Source: Sorex araneus (Eukaryota; Chordata; Mammalia; Eulipotyphla; Soricidae). Taken from it: a stretch of 64,000 nt of DNA. A model generated the notes under the pieces. It had not been told where the DNA came from and searched no databases. It saw only the letters and a program-made list of their open reading frames with translations. Position numbers and translations under genes: made by a program. Where the stretch lies: positions 219,488,000 through 219,551,999 of the forward strand of contig NC_073304.1 in NCBI RefSeq assembly GCF_027595985.1, in the 5' to 3' direction. Positions 53,303-64,000 of the stretch are shown here, in pieces; the first letter of the stretch is position 1; every line of letters starts with the position of its first letter.

Positions 53303-55949
53303 AGCTATTGGGCTACACCAGTGGTGCTCAGGTATTATTACTCCTAGCTTCTATGCTCAGAGATCACTCCTTGCAGTGCTCAGGGGACTGTATGTGGTGT
53401 CAGGGATCAAACCATCTACAAGGTCAGCCATGTACGAGGCAAGTGCCTTACCCACTGTACTTATTTACCCAGTCCCTAAAAACGTATTTTTATGTTACCA
53501 GTAATTAAAGAGCGCCCAAGAAGAATGACCTCTAGTAATTGTGTTTATCCCCTACAAGTAATTTATAAATAAATCTTCAGCATTCCTTCCTCTACTAAAA
53601 TAATAAGGTGTGAAGTAGAAATCAATATTCTCTGAGCATATGGCACACAGGGGCAAGAGATTAAACATAAAAATCACTAAGTATGTCTGGACTTTAGACT
53701 GCAGCTCACTGATCAGCTCAACTCAGACTTACAAGGGTTTAAAGATTAAATTTAGTGGGGGGAGAGGCAAGTTATTTCCTGTCCCAAAGTTTTTTTCTTC
53801 TGTATAACGTGGAGTTGTAAAAGAGAATTTTATGTCAAATAAAAAAGCTTTGGCTTTCTTTTTTGAGGGGTTGGGGGCACTCCTAGCAGTGCTCAAGTGC
53901 CAGTCTAGGTTGTTCTCAGGGAACCATGTGGTGACAGGGATCTAATCTGAGGCTCCACATGCAAAGCATATGCTCCAGCTTTTAAGCCCTCTTCCCAAAG
54001 CCCAACAACAAAAAAGCTTTAGAGGCCAGAGGATATTTCAGAGGGTAGGGTATTTGCCTTGTATGCAAATAACAAAGTCAACCTAGGTTCAATGCCCGCA
54101 CCCCATAAGGTTCCTAAGCCTGCCAAGAGTGATCCCTGAGCACAGAACCAGGAGTAAGCCCTTAGCACCCCTGGGTGTGGTCCAAAAACTAAACAAAAAA
54201 AGCAGAGGTTACCAAGGCCTCTAGGGAGGAATAAAATAGTGGAATATTTGCAAGGGATTTTTCAGGCAAGAGAACTGTTTTGCATGATACTGTAGTGGGG
54301 GATACATGTTTGTCAAAATTCATACTGGAGTGGGGGCATTCAGAGAGATAGTACAGCAGGTAGGGCGTGTGCCTTGCATGTGGCCAACCTGGGTTCAATC
54401 CCCGGCATCTCATATGGTCCCTTGGAGCCCAACAGGAGTGATCGCTGAGTTCAGAGCTAAGAACAAACCCTTAGCACTATTGGATGTGGCCACAAAACAA
54501 ACCAAAACATTTATACACTATACAACAGAAGGAACTCTAATGTAAACCATGGACATTGGTTATTTAGGATGTGTCAATTCTACGTCATCAACATTAGCAA
54601 ATGTATTAACAGATGCAAAAAATAAATAGGCGAACCTTTGAGGCATAGGCGGGGGTTGGTAGAGGGGAACTCTCCCTAATTTTTCTGAAAACCTAAAACT
54701 GCTCTACAAAACAGTCTACCAGCGAGGGATGTGGCTCAGTGTGGAAAGCACCTGCCTTGCATGCCTGAGGCGCTGGGTTTGATCTCTGTACCAATCAATT
54801 TTAAAAAGCTCTACTAATTTTCAAATGAATTTAGCTTTGTAAAATATATTTTTAAAAGATTAACCTGATCCTTAACATTTAATTATATTCAGGCTGGAAT
54901 AAGAGTATAATTTTCATATAATTTCCTTAATATAAATATATAATTGGGGAGATCAGTTATTTTCTCTATTAGACAGCTTTTTCCTTTTATTTATCTTTAA
55001 AAAACTTAATCTGGAGTATTAAACTTTATCTGACTGGATAAAAACAATAACAAAATTCCCATGTACTCAGTGCCACAGTTTATCAAGGGCCAATAGGTTT
55101 CCCACAATTACATACTACACCAAATTAACTTTTTTCTCTTTTGTTTTTGGGTCACACCCAGTAGTGTTCAGGGAGCACTCCTAGTGGGACTCAGGGGACC
55201 ATATGGGATGCTGGGGATTGGACATGGACTAGCCACATCTAAGGTGAATACTCTACCTCTGTACTATCTCTCCAGCCCCTGCACCCAACTTTCTATAATA
55301 AGATCAGACATTTCTAGCCTTGTTTCTTAGTATGTCCTTTAAAATGCTGTAAAGATTTCTTAAAATAAATTGCAAAGTATAAAGTCAGGCTTTAGAATAG
55401 ACTTTTCTAAGAAATCTTATCAAAATAAATCTTTTTTTAATCTTTTATTTTTTGGCATTTTTGGTCACACCCGGTGATGCTCAGGGCTGACTCCTGGAAT
55501 CTACACTCAGGAATCACTTCTGGTGGTGCTCGGGGAACAATATGGGATGCTGGGAATCGAACCCAGATCAGCCGCATGCAAGGCAAACGCCCTACCCGCT
55601 GTACTATTGCTCCAGGCCCTGAATAACATATTTAGAAAAGTAAAGGAACTTATTGTACAGCATAGTTCGGTATGATGTAAACACTTCTGAGAACATCTGG
55701 TCTTATCCATTAGAAGCCACATAAGAGAAGGTTCAGGAAAGACTCAATTACTCATGGAATTATAACCTAACTATTTAAGTGAAGTAGTGGCCATGACTTA
55801 GAAAGAAAATACTTAGAAAGAGCCTAATAATTGAATTGAAAAGAATTTAGAAGGAAACATTATTCCAGCTGTATTATTTATGAGGCATGAATTCACATTG
55901 GACCTCCCAGTCAATCACTCAACCAGAGAACTCTGAGGTGGCCAAGATA

Positions 55950-56095
55950 ATGCAACAATCCTATCAAGCAAGCAAGTGTTTATTTCCATTTTACAAGATA
56001 AGGATAGAAATGTTAAGTGACCACAGATAGAGCCAGGATACAAACTTGGGAGTGTTTACAATCCTGAGCTAGTGAAGTCAAATAATCTGTTTTTA
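55950..56095 (-). mobile_element. MIR (ancient mammalian SINE)
   Basis: The plus strand shows the antisense MIR core: TTATTTCCATTTTACAAGAT, GTTAAGTGACC, then AGAGCCAGGATACAAACTTG. Confidence 0.75.
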
Positions 56096-57925
56096 AGTCA
56101 TCTCTGCTGTTCATCTCCAACAGGAAATTTCTCCTTGAATGTTTTACAACTGGAGAAGAAAGGGAAATGAGAGCTTTATTTATATTATATGTAACAAGTA
56201 AAGTTAGCATTATTGTAAAGACAAGTCTGAAACAGAACAATTTTGTTTTGCTTTATTTTGGGGCCACACCTGGTGATGCTCAGGGATTACTCCCAGCTCT
56301 GCCCTAAGGAATCACCTCTGGCGGTGCTCAGGGCACCATGTAGGATGTGGGACTGAATCCCCTGCAGGGGCTGTACTATCTCTCTGGCTCTACAGATTAT
56401 TCTTTCTTGACCAGGATTGTATTAGATCTTGCCTCCAGTGGCTAGTATGAGGGCTTTGCATCAGGAGACCTGGGTTCGATCCAGACACCACATGGTCCCC
56501 TTAACATAGCTGGGAGAGGTCTCCAAGATCGCGTCTAACTACTGGAGTAGCTAGAAGTAGCCCCTGTGGCAGTAGCCCCTGTGCACCAACAGTGCCTCCC
56601 TCCCCTCCACAAAACAGGAAGGAAACTGTAGTAGAAATGAACTCACTGAGGGGCCAGAGAGATAGTGTAGGACTCAGGGTGCCTGCCTTGCATGTGGGTG
56701 GATGTGGTTCTACACCTGGCACTGCATATGGTCCCTTGAACACACAGCCAGGGGCACTGAGCACTGCTAAGTGCAAAAAATCCACCCCCCCACAAAAAAA
56801 AAAAACCCAATGGGTTGGAGAGATAGTACAGCAGGTAGGGCCCTTGCTTTGCACATGACCAATCTGAGTTCAGTTCCTGCCATCTTATATGGGTCCCTTG
56901 ATCCCCAGTAGAAGTGTTCCTTGAGCACAGAGCCAGGAGTAAGCCCTGAGCATAGGGCTTACTGAGCATAGTGTGGCCCCAAAACAATAACAAAATTTCT
57001 CCCCAAATCCCAGTTGATGTGTCAGTCAGCATTTTGTGTAAAAATAGCATTTCATGAGCCACACTAAGAGAAATAATGCTACAGCTCAAACAGAATCATC
57101 AGCGAGCAACCCAGCCATGGGAATAATACAGAGAACAAAAGCAACCTCTGCTCTCACCAAAGAGCAATGAAGCTTGGACAGTAATTCATTGTATTCAGGG
57201 AATGAAGTAGTTGAATTAATGAAAGCAGAGGCTTGGCATCAAAGCAAGGTTTTGTTTTGTTTTGTTTTGTTTTGTTTTGTTTTAAAGGGGGTCCAGAGAC
57301 ACAGTTCAACAGGTTGAGTGTATGCTTTGCATGCAGAAGGCCCAGGTTTGATCCCTGGCACCCTAGGGTTCCCTCATGCCCCAGTGGGAGCAACTCCAAG
57401 CACAGAAATAGCCCCAGAGAACTGACAGGTGTGACAACAAACAAAAGATGATGTTTAAGGGAGTAAATAAGCACTCAAGCCACTCAAGAAAAGCTGCATT
57501 TTCAAACAGCATGCATACAATTAAAACATATATATAACACATATATAACAGATTTATTCAAAAGTGTTCAAAGACAAATATGAGAATATTTACCACAATA
57601 TTTCTGTCTCCGGATCCAACAATCTATGTCAATCATTAAGATACTAAATAAATTATGACAGCTGAAGAGGTAGTGCAATGGGTAAGGTACTTGCCTTGCA
57701 TGTGGCCAACCCAGGTTCAATTCCCAGCACCCCATATAGTCCCCTGAGTCCCACCAGGAGTGATCCCTGAGCACTGCCAGGTGCACCCCGAAAACAAATG
57801 AAATGCTTGCCTTGCACACAGTGGACTAGGTTTGACTCCCTACACTGCATATGGTCCCTCAAGAACTACTGGATGTGGTCCAAATTTTAAAAACACATAA
57901 ATATATACACAGAGATACATACACA

Positions 57926-58617
57926 CACACCTGTTTTCATTGTAGTGCTAAACACAATAGTCAGGATGTGGAAATAACCCAGATATCCAGTGACAGATGA
58001 GTGGAAGAAGAAGTTGTCGAATACTGGGGCTGGAGTGATAGTACAGCAGGTAGGGTGTTTGCCTTGCACGCGGCCAACCTGGGTTCAATCCCCAGCATCC
58101 CATATGGTCCCCCAAGTACCACTGGGAGTAATTCCTCAGTGCAGAGCCAGAAGTAACCCCTGAGCATCACAGCGTGTGACCCAAAAAGCCACCCCCCCAA
58201 AAAAAAAGAAGTTGTGGAATACTACTGTGAAAAACACAATGGAATACTATGCAGCTGTAAGAAAAGATGAAATTCTGCAGCTCAGTGCAATGTTGATGCA
58301 ACTGGAGAGCATCATGTTAAATAAAATAAGTCAGACGGAAGAGGACAAATACCAAACACTCTCATTCATCTCAGTTATATAGAGAAACAAAACAAAGGAA
58401 GGGATAACATGAAATGATGACAAACCACTGTCCTTGGCTTAAGTTACTAAGCAGAGAGGAGGGACAGCCAGATTCAAGAGGAGGACTAGAGGTGACATAG
58501 GAACAGTGGTGGCAGGTCTTTAGCAGTTGGCAGTGGTAGGGTGCAACAACTTCGTACATCAATTCCACAAACGTAAACACTATAGTAATGTGTTACATAA
58601 CTATAATAAGAAAAAAG
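57926..58617 (+). mobile_element. Old L1 3' end split by a SINE
   Basis: AACACAATAGTCAGGATGTG, GGAATACTATGCAGCTGTAA, AAATAAGTCAGACGGAAGAG, ACAACTTCGTACATC, TAGTAATGTGTTACATAACT, then an A-rich end. More diverged than the copy at 32312. Noncoding remnant. Confidence 0.88.
58026..58205 (+). mobile_element. SOR-type tRNA SINE (family 1) nested in L1
   Basis: 18-bp duplication AAGAAGTTGTCGAATACT (58008-58025), with one mismatch in the right copy (58206-58223). Confidence 0.96.
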
Positions 58618-58805
58618 AAAATTGAAGTCTGGAATGGAAACACAAAGCTGCCTCTTTTTTTTTTTTTTCCGTAAATCTGTAGTCAAGACCATTCATCGTT
58701 CCTCGAGAGAGGAAAAGACAATGTAGGGCTTCTCTATCCCCCTCCTCTAATCTTATTCTTCAGTACTAGAAAAATATTGCCACTGGGTTTAAAGGAATGG
58801 AGTCA

Positions 58806-58986
58806 GGCTGGAGCGATAGCACAGCGGGTAGGGCATTTTGCCTTGCATGCGGCCGACCCGGGTTCAGATTCCCAGCATCCCATATGGTCCCCTGAGCACC
58901 ACCAGGGGTAATTCCTGAGTGCAGAGCCAGGAGTTACCCCTGAGCATCTCGCCAGGTGTGACCCAAAAAGCAAAAAAAAAAAAAAA
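58806..58986 (+). mobile_element. SOR-type tRNA SINE (family 1)
   Basis: Near consensus. AAAGGAATGGA at 58791-58801 and 58987-58997 is the likely duplication. Confidence 0.93.
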
Positions 58987-59104
58987 AAAGGAATGGAACC
59001 TCACTCTGAAGCCTATGATGAGCCAAGTATTCTGCCCCATGATGCCTGGGTTATTCCTGCAGAAAGAAAAATCTTTGGCAGGGGTGTGTGTGGGGGGGGG
59101 GGGG

Positions 59105-59265
59105 GGGTCAGGATTAGTACAGTAGGTAGGCATTTGCCTTACACACAGCTGACTAGGTTTAATCCCTGGCACCCCATACAGTCCCCTGAGCTCCACCAGG
59201 AGTGATCCCTGAGCACAGCCAGAAGTAAACCCTGAGCACTGCGCACTGCTGGATGTGGCTCAAAA
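59105..59265 (+). mobile_element. Diverged SOR-type SINE
   Basis: Preceded by a G-run (59090-59107). Keeps GATCCCTGAGCACAGCC and TGGATGTGGCTCAAAAG. Confidence 0.8.
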
Positions 59266-59307
59266 GTCAAAAAAAGAAAAAGAGTCACCATCCTATTACT
59301 GTTTTTT

Positions 59308-59490
59308 TTTTTTTTTTTTTTTTTTTTTGCTTTTTGGGTCACACTCAGCAATGCACAGGGGTTACTCCTGGCTCATGCACTCAGGAATTACTCCTGGCGG
59401 TGCTGGGTGACCATATGGGATGCTGGGAATCGAACTCGGGTCGGCCGTGTGCAAGGCAAACGCCCTGCCCGCTGTGCTATCTCTCCAGCC
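59308..59490 (-). mobile_element. SOR-type tRNA SINE (family 1)
   Basis: Reverse copy. Duplication CCTATTACTGTTTTTT on both sides. Confidence 0.95.
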
Positions 59491-59639
59491 CCTATTACTG
59501 TTTTTTTGAAGTAAAATTTATTTGGCGCACAGAGAGAGAGAGGGGGACTTTTCCAGAGTGGAAATCAAAGCACACCTCCTCCCAAGCTTGGAGAGACAGT
59601 TCTGTGTGGACCAGTCCTCCAGAATGGGGAAAGGCACCC

Positions 59640-60950
59640 TAAAGTAAGAAATTTCCCAGGAAAGATGCAGGTAAACATGCCATCCTATTACATTTTATTT
59701 TAAGACTGTTTTCAATAAAGTTGTTTTCCCTAAACATACTGGTCAAAGTTAATTAAACTACCAGACAAAATACAAAACTGATGTCAGGCAAAATCAGCCA
59801 GATATTAAATACTTTATGGTGTCAAAAAATTACTAGTGGGGGAGAAACAAAACTCAAAGACTACCTATTTTAATGCTCATTCAATTCAATATCGCAGTTC
59901 GCTTGGTTTACAGGAGCAGTAATTACATAGCAAACATCTTGGTTTTGAGGTTTCCAGGGTGGCATCTGGGTGGATGGGGGAAGTGAAAGAGAGAACAAAA
60001 GAAAATCTAATGTGTTCAGGCCCTATCAAAATCTAATGTGTTTGGGCCCTATCAAAATCTGTTTTGAGGCCCTACCAAAAGAGTATTTGCTCAAAAGAAA
60101 AAAAAATTAGCATTAGAAGAGAGGCATTTGGAGGAAGCTTTCACCTAAACAGGTGGTTAAGTTCACACTCCAATTCTCAGAGCAAGAATGAGAGAGGTCA
60201 GGATACCACAGAGAATAAAAGCAACCCACAAAGCCCCGCCCGGGCTTTCCTGAATCAGCTCACGTTGGCCACTCCAAACCAATTTTCAGAAATGGCGTCT
60301 CCAAAAACTACCCAAACATTCCCCTCCTAATCTGCAATCCTCCTCCCTCCTAAGTGAGACATTTATTTACCAGAAGGTTTACTTTCTCTTTCAAACCCTG
60401 CAGGCTTCCTCCTGCCCCACATTTGGCACAGCAGCAACCCTGAGGTCCTTCCTGCTTTTTTCTTTACAAAACTGGAGATGTGGTGTGAGAGGGTGGGGGG
60501 GTTGAAGGTTTTTTTGGGGGGGATGCAGATGGGTGGTTCTCAACTACAAATCAGCTTAAAGACAGATTCTTCCTTTGCAAAAGAAAAGTTACAGACAGGA
60601 AAACAAGAGCTCTAACTTTCAGAAACACATACATGCCCGATGGGACAGGACACCTAAATGTCTACAGATCCCTCACCCTAACTCTGTCTGGAATGCCACC
60701 TACATTTCGTAGATAGTGAAACTAAAACCCAGAAAAGTTAACTCACCCATGACCTAAGGGATGAGGGTACCGGAAATAAAGCTAAAGGAGTCTGATCTAT
60801 AGTGCAATCCTTTTAACTCCTTCAAGCAACTTTGGATCACGAACTCATCAAACCCAGCTAAATCTGATATTATAATATTAGTTACCTTGGAAAAGCTCAA
60901 AATAAGTTCCTTCATCCAAAATAATTAAAAGGTCAAAATCAACGGCCAAG
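59640..60950. other. SINE-poor block in intron 1
   Basis: 1.3 kb without a recent retroposon. It contains a 26-bp tandem repeat (60002-60076), an ancient MIR trace (about 60690-60830, reverse) and TTCCCAGGAA at 59653-59662. Confidence 0.6.
60002..60076 (+). repeat. 26-bp tandem repeat, 2.9 copies
   Basis: Units 60002-60027 and 60028-60053 differ at two bases (AAAATCTAATGTGTT core, GGCCCTATC end). The third (60054-60076) is shortened and more diverged. Confidence 0.92.
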
Positions 60951-60954
60951 GGAG

Positions 60955-62137
60955 GGGGCAGATCCATAATACAGCAGATAGGGCATTTGCCTTGCATGTG
61001 GCCAACCCGGGTTCGATCCCCAGCATCCCATATGGTTCCCCAAGCAACTCCAGGAGTAATTCCTGAGTGCAGAGCCAGGAGTAACCCCTGAGCATCACCG
61101 GATGTAACCCAAAAAGCCAAAAGAAAAAAAAAATCAAAGGCCAGAAAGGAGTTCAGTGATCAGAAAAGTCATTTGCTCTAGCAGAAATAGCAGAAAGGAT
61201 AGCTAAATAAACCAAACTTTATTGGGACAGAAATGACTTCTCTATTCTTGTTTGTTTGGGGGCCACACCTGGCAGTGCTTAGAACTTAGTCCTGGCTCTA
61301 TGCTCAGGAATAACTCCTGTAGGGTTCAGGGGACCATATGGGATGCCAGGGATTAAACTCGGGGTTTAGTCTCACGCAAGGCAAAGCATCCTACCCACTA
61401 CCCACAAATTCTGGCTCCCCCTACTATTCTTTTAAAAGGTTTTTCTAAAGAATGTGTAGGGGCTGGATCTCAGTGCCTCTCTTGCACATGTGAGGCCCGG
61501 GGTTCAATCTCCAGCACTCACTGGAAAGAGAGTGGAGGGAGAAATTTGTAGGGGCCAGGGATGGATTCCTGGTGCCCCAAAAAAACTTTTTTAAAGGAAT
61601 TTGTAATAAATATGTACAAGAAAAAAGCCACAATAAATAAATAAATAAAACCCAGGAGAGGGACTGGAGAGACAGTACAACAGACTGGGCACTTGTGTTG
61701 CATGCAGCTAACCCTGGCTCAATCCTGTAAGATTCCCCCAAACCCTACCAGGAGTGATTCCTGAACGCACAGCCAGGATTAAGTTCTGAGCACTGCCAGG
61801 TGTGACCCCCAAACAAAACAAAAATAAACAAATAAAACAAAAATACATGGAGAACTACACAAACTAATAGAAGATATCTAGTTATAAATAGTAATATACA
61901 CATAGTAATGCATATAAACAGGACAACTTATGTTAAATGACCCAATTTCTTTTTTTGTTTTGTTTTGTTTTTTTTTTTTGGGTCACACCCGGCAATGCAC
62001 AGGGATTACTCCTGGCTCATGCACTCAGGAATTACTCCTGGTGGTGCTCGGGGGACCATACGTGATGCTGGGATTCGAACCTGGGTCTGCCGCGTGCAAG
62101 GCAAATGCCCTACCCACTGTGCTATCACTCCAGCCCC
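60955..62137. repeat. Cluster of SOR-type SINEs
   Basis: Forward 60955-61120 (near consensus) and 61665-61815 (old). Reverse 61247-61425 (old) and 61951-62137 (near consensus, GACCCAATTTCT on both sides). tRNA-Ala-like head 61458-61520. Confidence 0.85.
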
Positions 62138-62394
62138 CCATATGGACCCAATTTCTAACAGAAGGGACAAAAGAGCCAGAGTTGTAGTCCTGCAGCATCC
62201 TTTCTTCTCATTAGTTCTCCTAAATTAATAACTTTCATTTAGAGAAATAATAATTCCCCTGAACACATATTATGCTGCTCACTCACACTCCTTAACCTTT
62301 CAGGCAACCATTCACCACTCAACTTTGTGGAAAGGATTCCTATTCATCCTACAAAACCGTATTCAGGTATTCGCACTTGATAAAGCCTCTATGT

Positions 62395-63815
62395 AGGGCC
62401 TGGAGATATAATACAGGAGGCTAGGCACTTGTCTTGCATCCTGCTCAAATTCTTGGCAACACATAAGGCCTCTGAGCACAGTCAGGGGCCACTGCTGAGC
62501 ACACCGCCAGGAACAGCCCCTGAGCACCTCCGAGTGTGGCCCCAAAAACCCAAATATCACTTACTATAAAAAGGTCCTTCTGTAATAATTTCCTTCACCC
62601 TTGAAGAGAATCTCTTCTTGGATCTATAATCAGAGCCTAGACTTATGGAATTCTTCCTGTGCCAGGTATCTGACCTGCATTATCTCACTGCATCTGCAAG
62701 ACCTGGGAGATAGAGACTACTCTCCTCTCCTTTGACAGATAAAATCTCAGAGGCTCGGATTCTTACTAGAAAGTAACAAAACTAGGATCCAGTCCCACAT
62801 CTGCTTGATTTGGAGCTTGAGCCTGGATCTTGTTATTTCCTCTCCCCTAAGTCTTGCTGATATTTCATACAACATGGTCCCATTAAAATAAGCATCATAT
62901 TGCACTATCCTTGGATCATGCTTTCCACAGTGATTGGCTCTCAACAGACAATATGTTTGCAGGGCTGTAAACTAAGATTTATAAAAAAAGAGGGGCCAGA
63001 GAGACAGTACAGAGGGCAGGACACTTGCCTTGCATGTGGCCAACCCAGGTTCAATCCCTGGCATCTACACTGTTCCTCAAGCACCATCAAGATTAATTCT
63101 CGAGTGCAGAGCCAGGAGTAATCCCTGAGCACTGCCAGGTATGGCCACATATGCCCCCTACCCCCCAAAAAAGTTATTAAAAGATCCCAATATTATGATA
63201 AATGAAGAGCCAGGGGTTATAGTTCAGAAGTAGAGTACTTGCCACCTTGCATGTATGAGGCCCTGGGTCCAATCCCCAGCACTGAGGTGAGGACAGACCA
63301 TCATGAGCATTCATTCTTCCATCTGCTACCCTTTTATTTCAAACAATTTACCACCAAAATGTCATCTGTGGCTATTCTGATAAAATGTACCATAGTCAGC
63401 CAAAGTTCCCTAGTAACAAGTATGGAACCACAAAACTAATTCTTTTCACCATAACCAACAAAGACTAAAAGAGTCCAATGAGTCATCACGCTAGAGTTCA
63501 CCACAGTGGCTGCAGGATCTAGGGCTTCTTCAGGATTTGGGGATGTCCCTCAAGAGTATTCTGGAAAGTTTCCATAAATAGACCAAAAGTTAAAGCAAAC
63601 ATTTTTAATATGAAAGACACAAAATACAGTAATTGATGACAGCCAATTAAAATATCAACAAATGGGCCAGCGGGTAGAGCATTTGCTTTGCACGTGGCCC
63701 ATCAGAATTCAATCCCCAGCATCCAATATGGTCCCCAGCACTGCCAGGAGCAACACCTGAGTACAGAGCCAAAAGTAACCCTTCAGCATTGCCAGGTGTG
63801 ACCCAAGGGAACAAA
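62395..63815 (+). repeat. Diverged forward SINEs
   Basis: SOR-type 62395-62550, 62992-63150 and 63666-63815; tRNA-Ala-like head 63208-63285 (GTTATAGTTCAGAAGTAGAG, GGGTCCAATCCCCAGCAC). 63300-63660 is unrecognised. Confidence 0.75.
62658..62830 (-). mobile_element. MIR (ancient mammalian SINE)
   Basis: The plus strand shows the antisense MIR order: TGTGCCAGGTATCTG, CATTATCTCACTGCATC, TTTGACAGATAAAATCTCAG, AAAACTAGGATCCAGTCCC. Confidence 0.78.
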
Positions 63816-63844
63816 ACAAAACTCAATGAAACATTGCTGTTAAG

Positions 63845-64000
63845 CACATTGTAGCACTGTCGTACTTTGTCCTCCCATTGTTTATCGATTTGCTGTTGTT
63901 TATCGATTTGCTCTAGCGGGCACCAGTAATGTCTCCATTGTGAGACTTGTTACAGTTTTTGGCATATCAAGTATGCCAAGGCTAGCTTGCCAGGCTCTGC
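63845..64000 (-). mobile_element. Family 2 SINE, cut by the window edge
   Basis: Reverse 3' part of family 2 (CACTGTCGTACTTTGTCCTC, GCGGGCACCAGTAATGTCTC, TTTTTGGCATATCAAG). Contains an 18-bp tandem duplication at 63878-63895 and 63896-63913 (TTGTTTATCGATTTGCT core). Confidence 0.9.

Larger units (their letters stand above)
53009..57795. repeat. Cluster of diverged SOR-type SINEs
   Basis: Forward: 53009-53155, 53191-53247, 54024-54195, 54338-54505, 56650-56800, 56812-56985, 57287-57440, 57660-57795. Reverse: 53302-53478, 53880-54000, 55143-55278, 55440-55619, 56255-56390. tRNA-Ala-like head 54724-54800. TTTTG repeat 57250-57283. 54800-55130 is AT-rich and unrecognised. Confidence 0.75.

Noticed and set aside
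63845..64000. STAT3 exon 1 or promoter at the right edge
   Set aside because: The edge is a family 2 SINE; there is no CpG-rich DNA and no donor-linked leader.

Overview
The window is mammalian nuclear DNA, most likely from a shrew (genus Sorex or a close relative). The evidence is the dominant repeat: more than 100 copies of a tRNA-derived SINE with the head/tail structure I know from shrew SOR elements. That species call rests on recognition of the repeat, not on a search.

The one protein-coding gene visible is STAT3, on the minus strand. All 23 coding exons (exons 2-24) lie between 4069 and 31792. Exon junctions placed by reading frame and splice consensus give a CDS of 2313 nt, which is 770 codons plus stop, the normal length of STAT3-alpha. 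The 3' UTR ends at an AATAAA at 2223-2228. Noncoding exon 1 and the promoter are not in the window, so 31815-64000 is intron 1.

Positions 1 to about 1150 are a plus-strand 3' UTR ending at an AATAAA (1133-1138). By mammalian gene order (STAT5A and STAT3 converge tail to tail) this should be STAT5A. About 1 kb of GC-rich intergenic DNA separates the two gene ends.

Splice-level features are readable: the STAT3-beta acceptor 50 nt inside exon 23, with its seven-residue tail and stop; a tandem donor after exon 21 that includes or skips Ser701; and a GC-AG intron 6 with a 27-bp hairpin 50 nt downstream of the GC donor.

The introns are saturated with retroposons: SOR-type SINEs (family 1), a second SINE with the same tRNA head but a different body (family 2), tRNA-Ala-like heads, L1 3' ends, ancient MIR and L1 pieces, and a U2 snRNA pseudogene fragment. 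The least explained element is a composite retroposon at 26862-27802. It has 13-bp target-site duplications, an internal direct repeat and a family-2 3' body without a tRNA head. An L1 3' end with a sense AATAAA sits 34 nt downstream of exon 15 and could cause premature polyadenylation. I see no bacterial-type system, CRISPR array, or intact viral or transposon protein gene.
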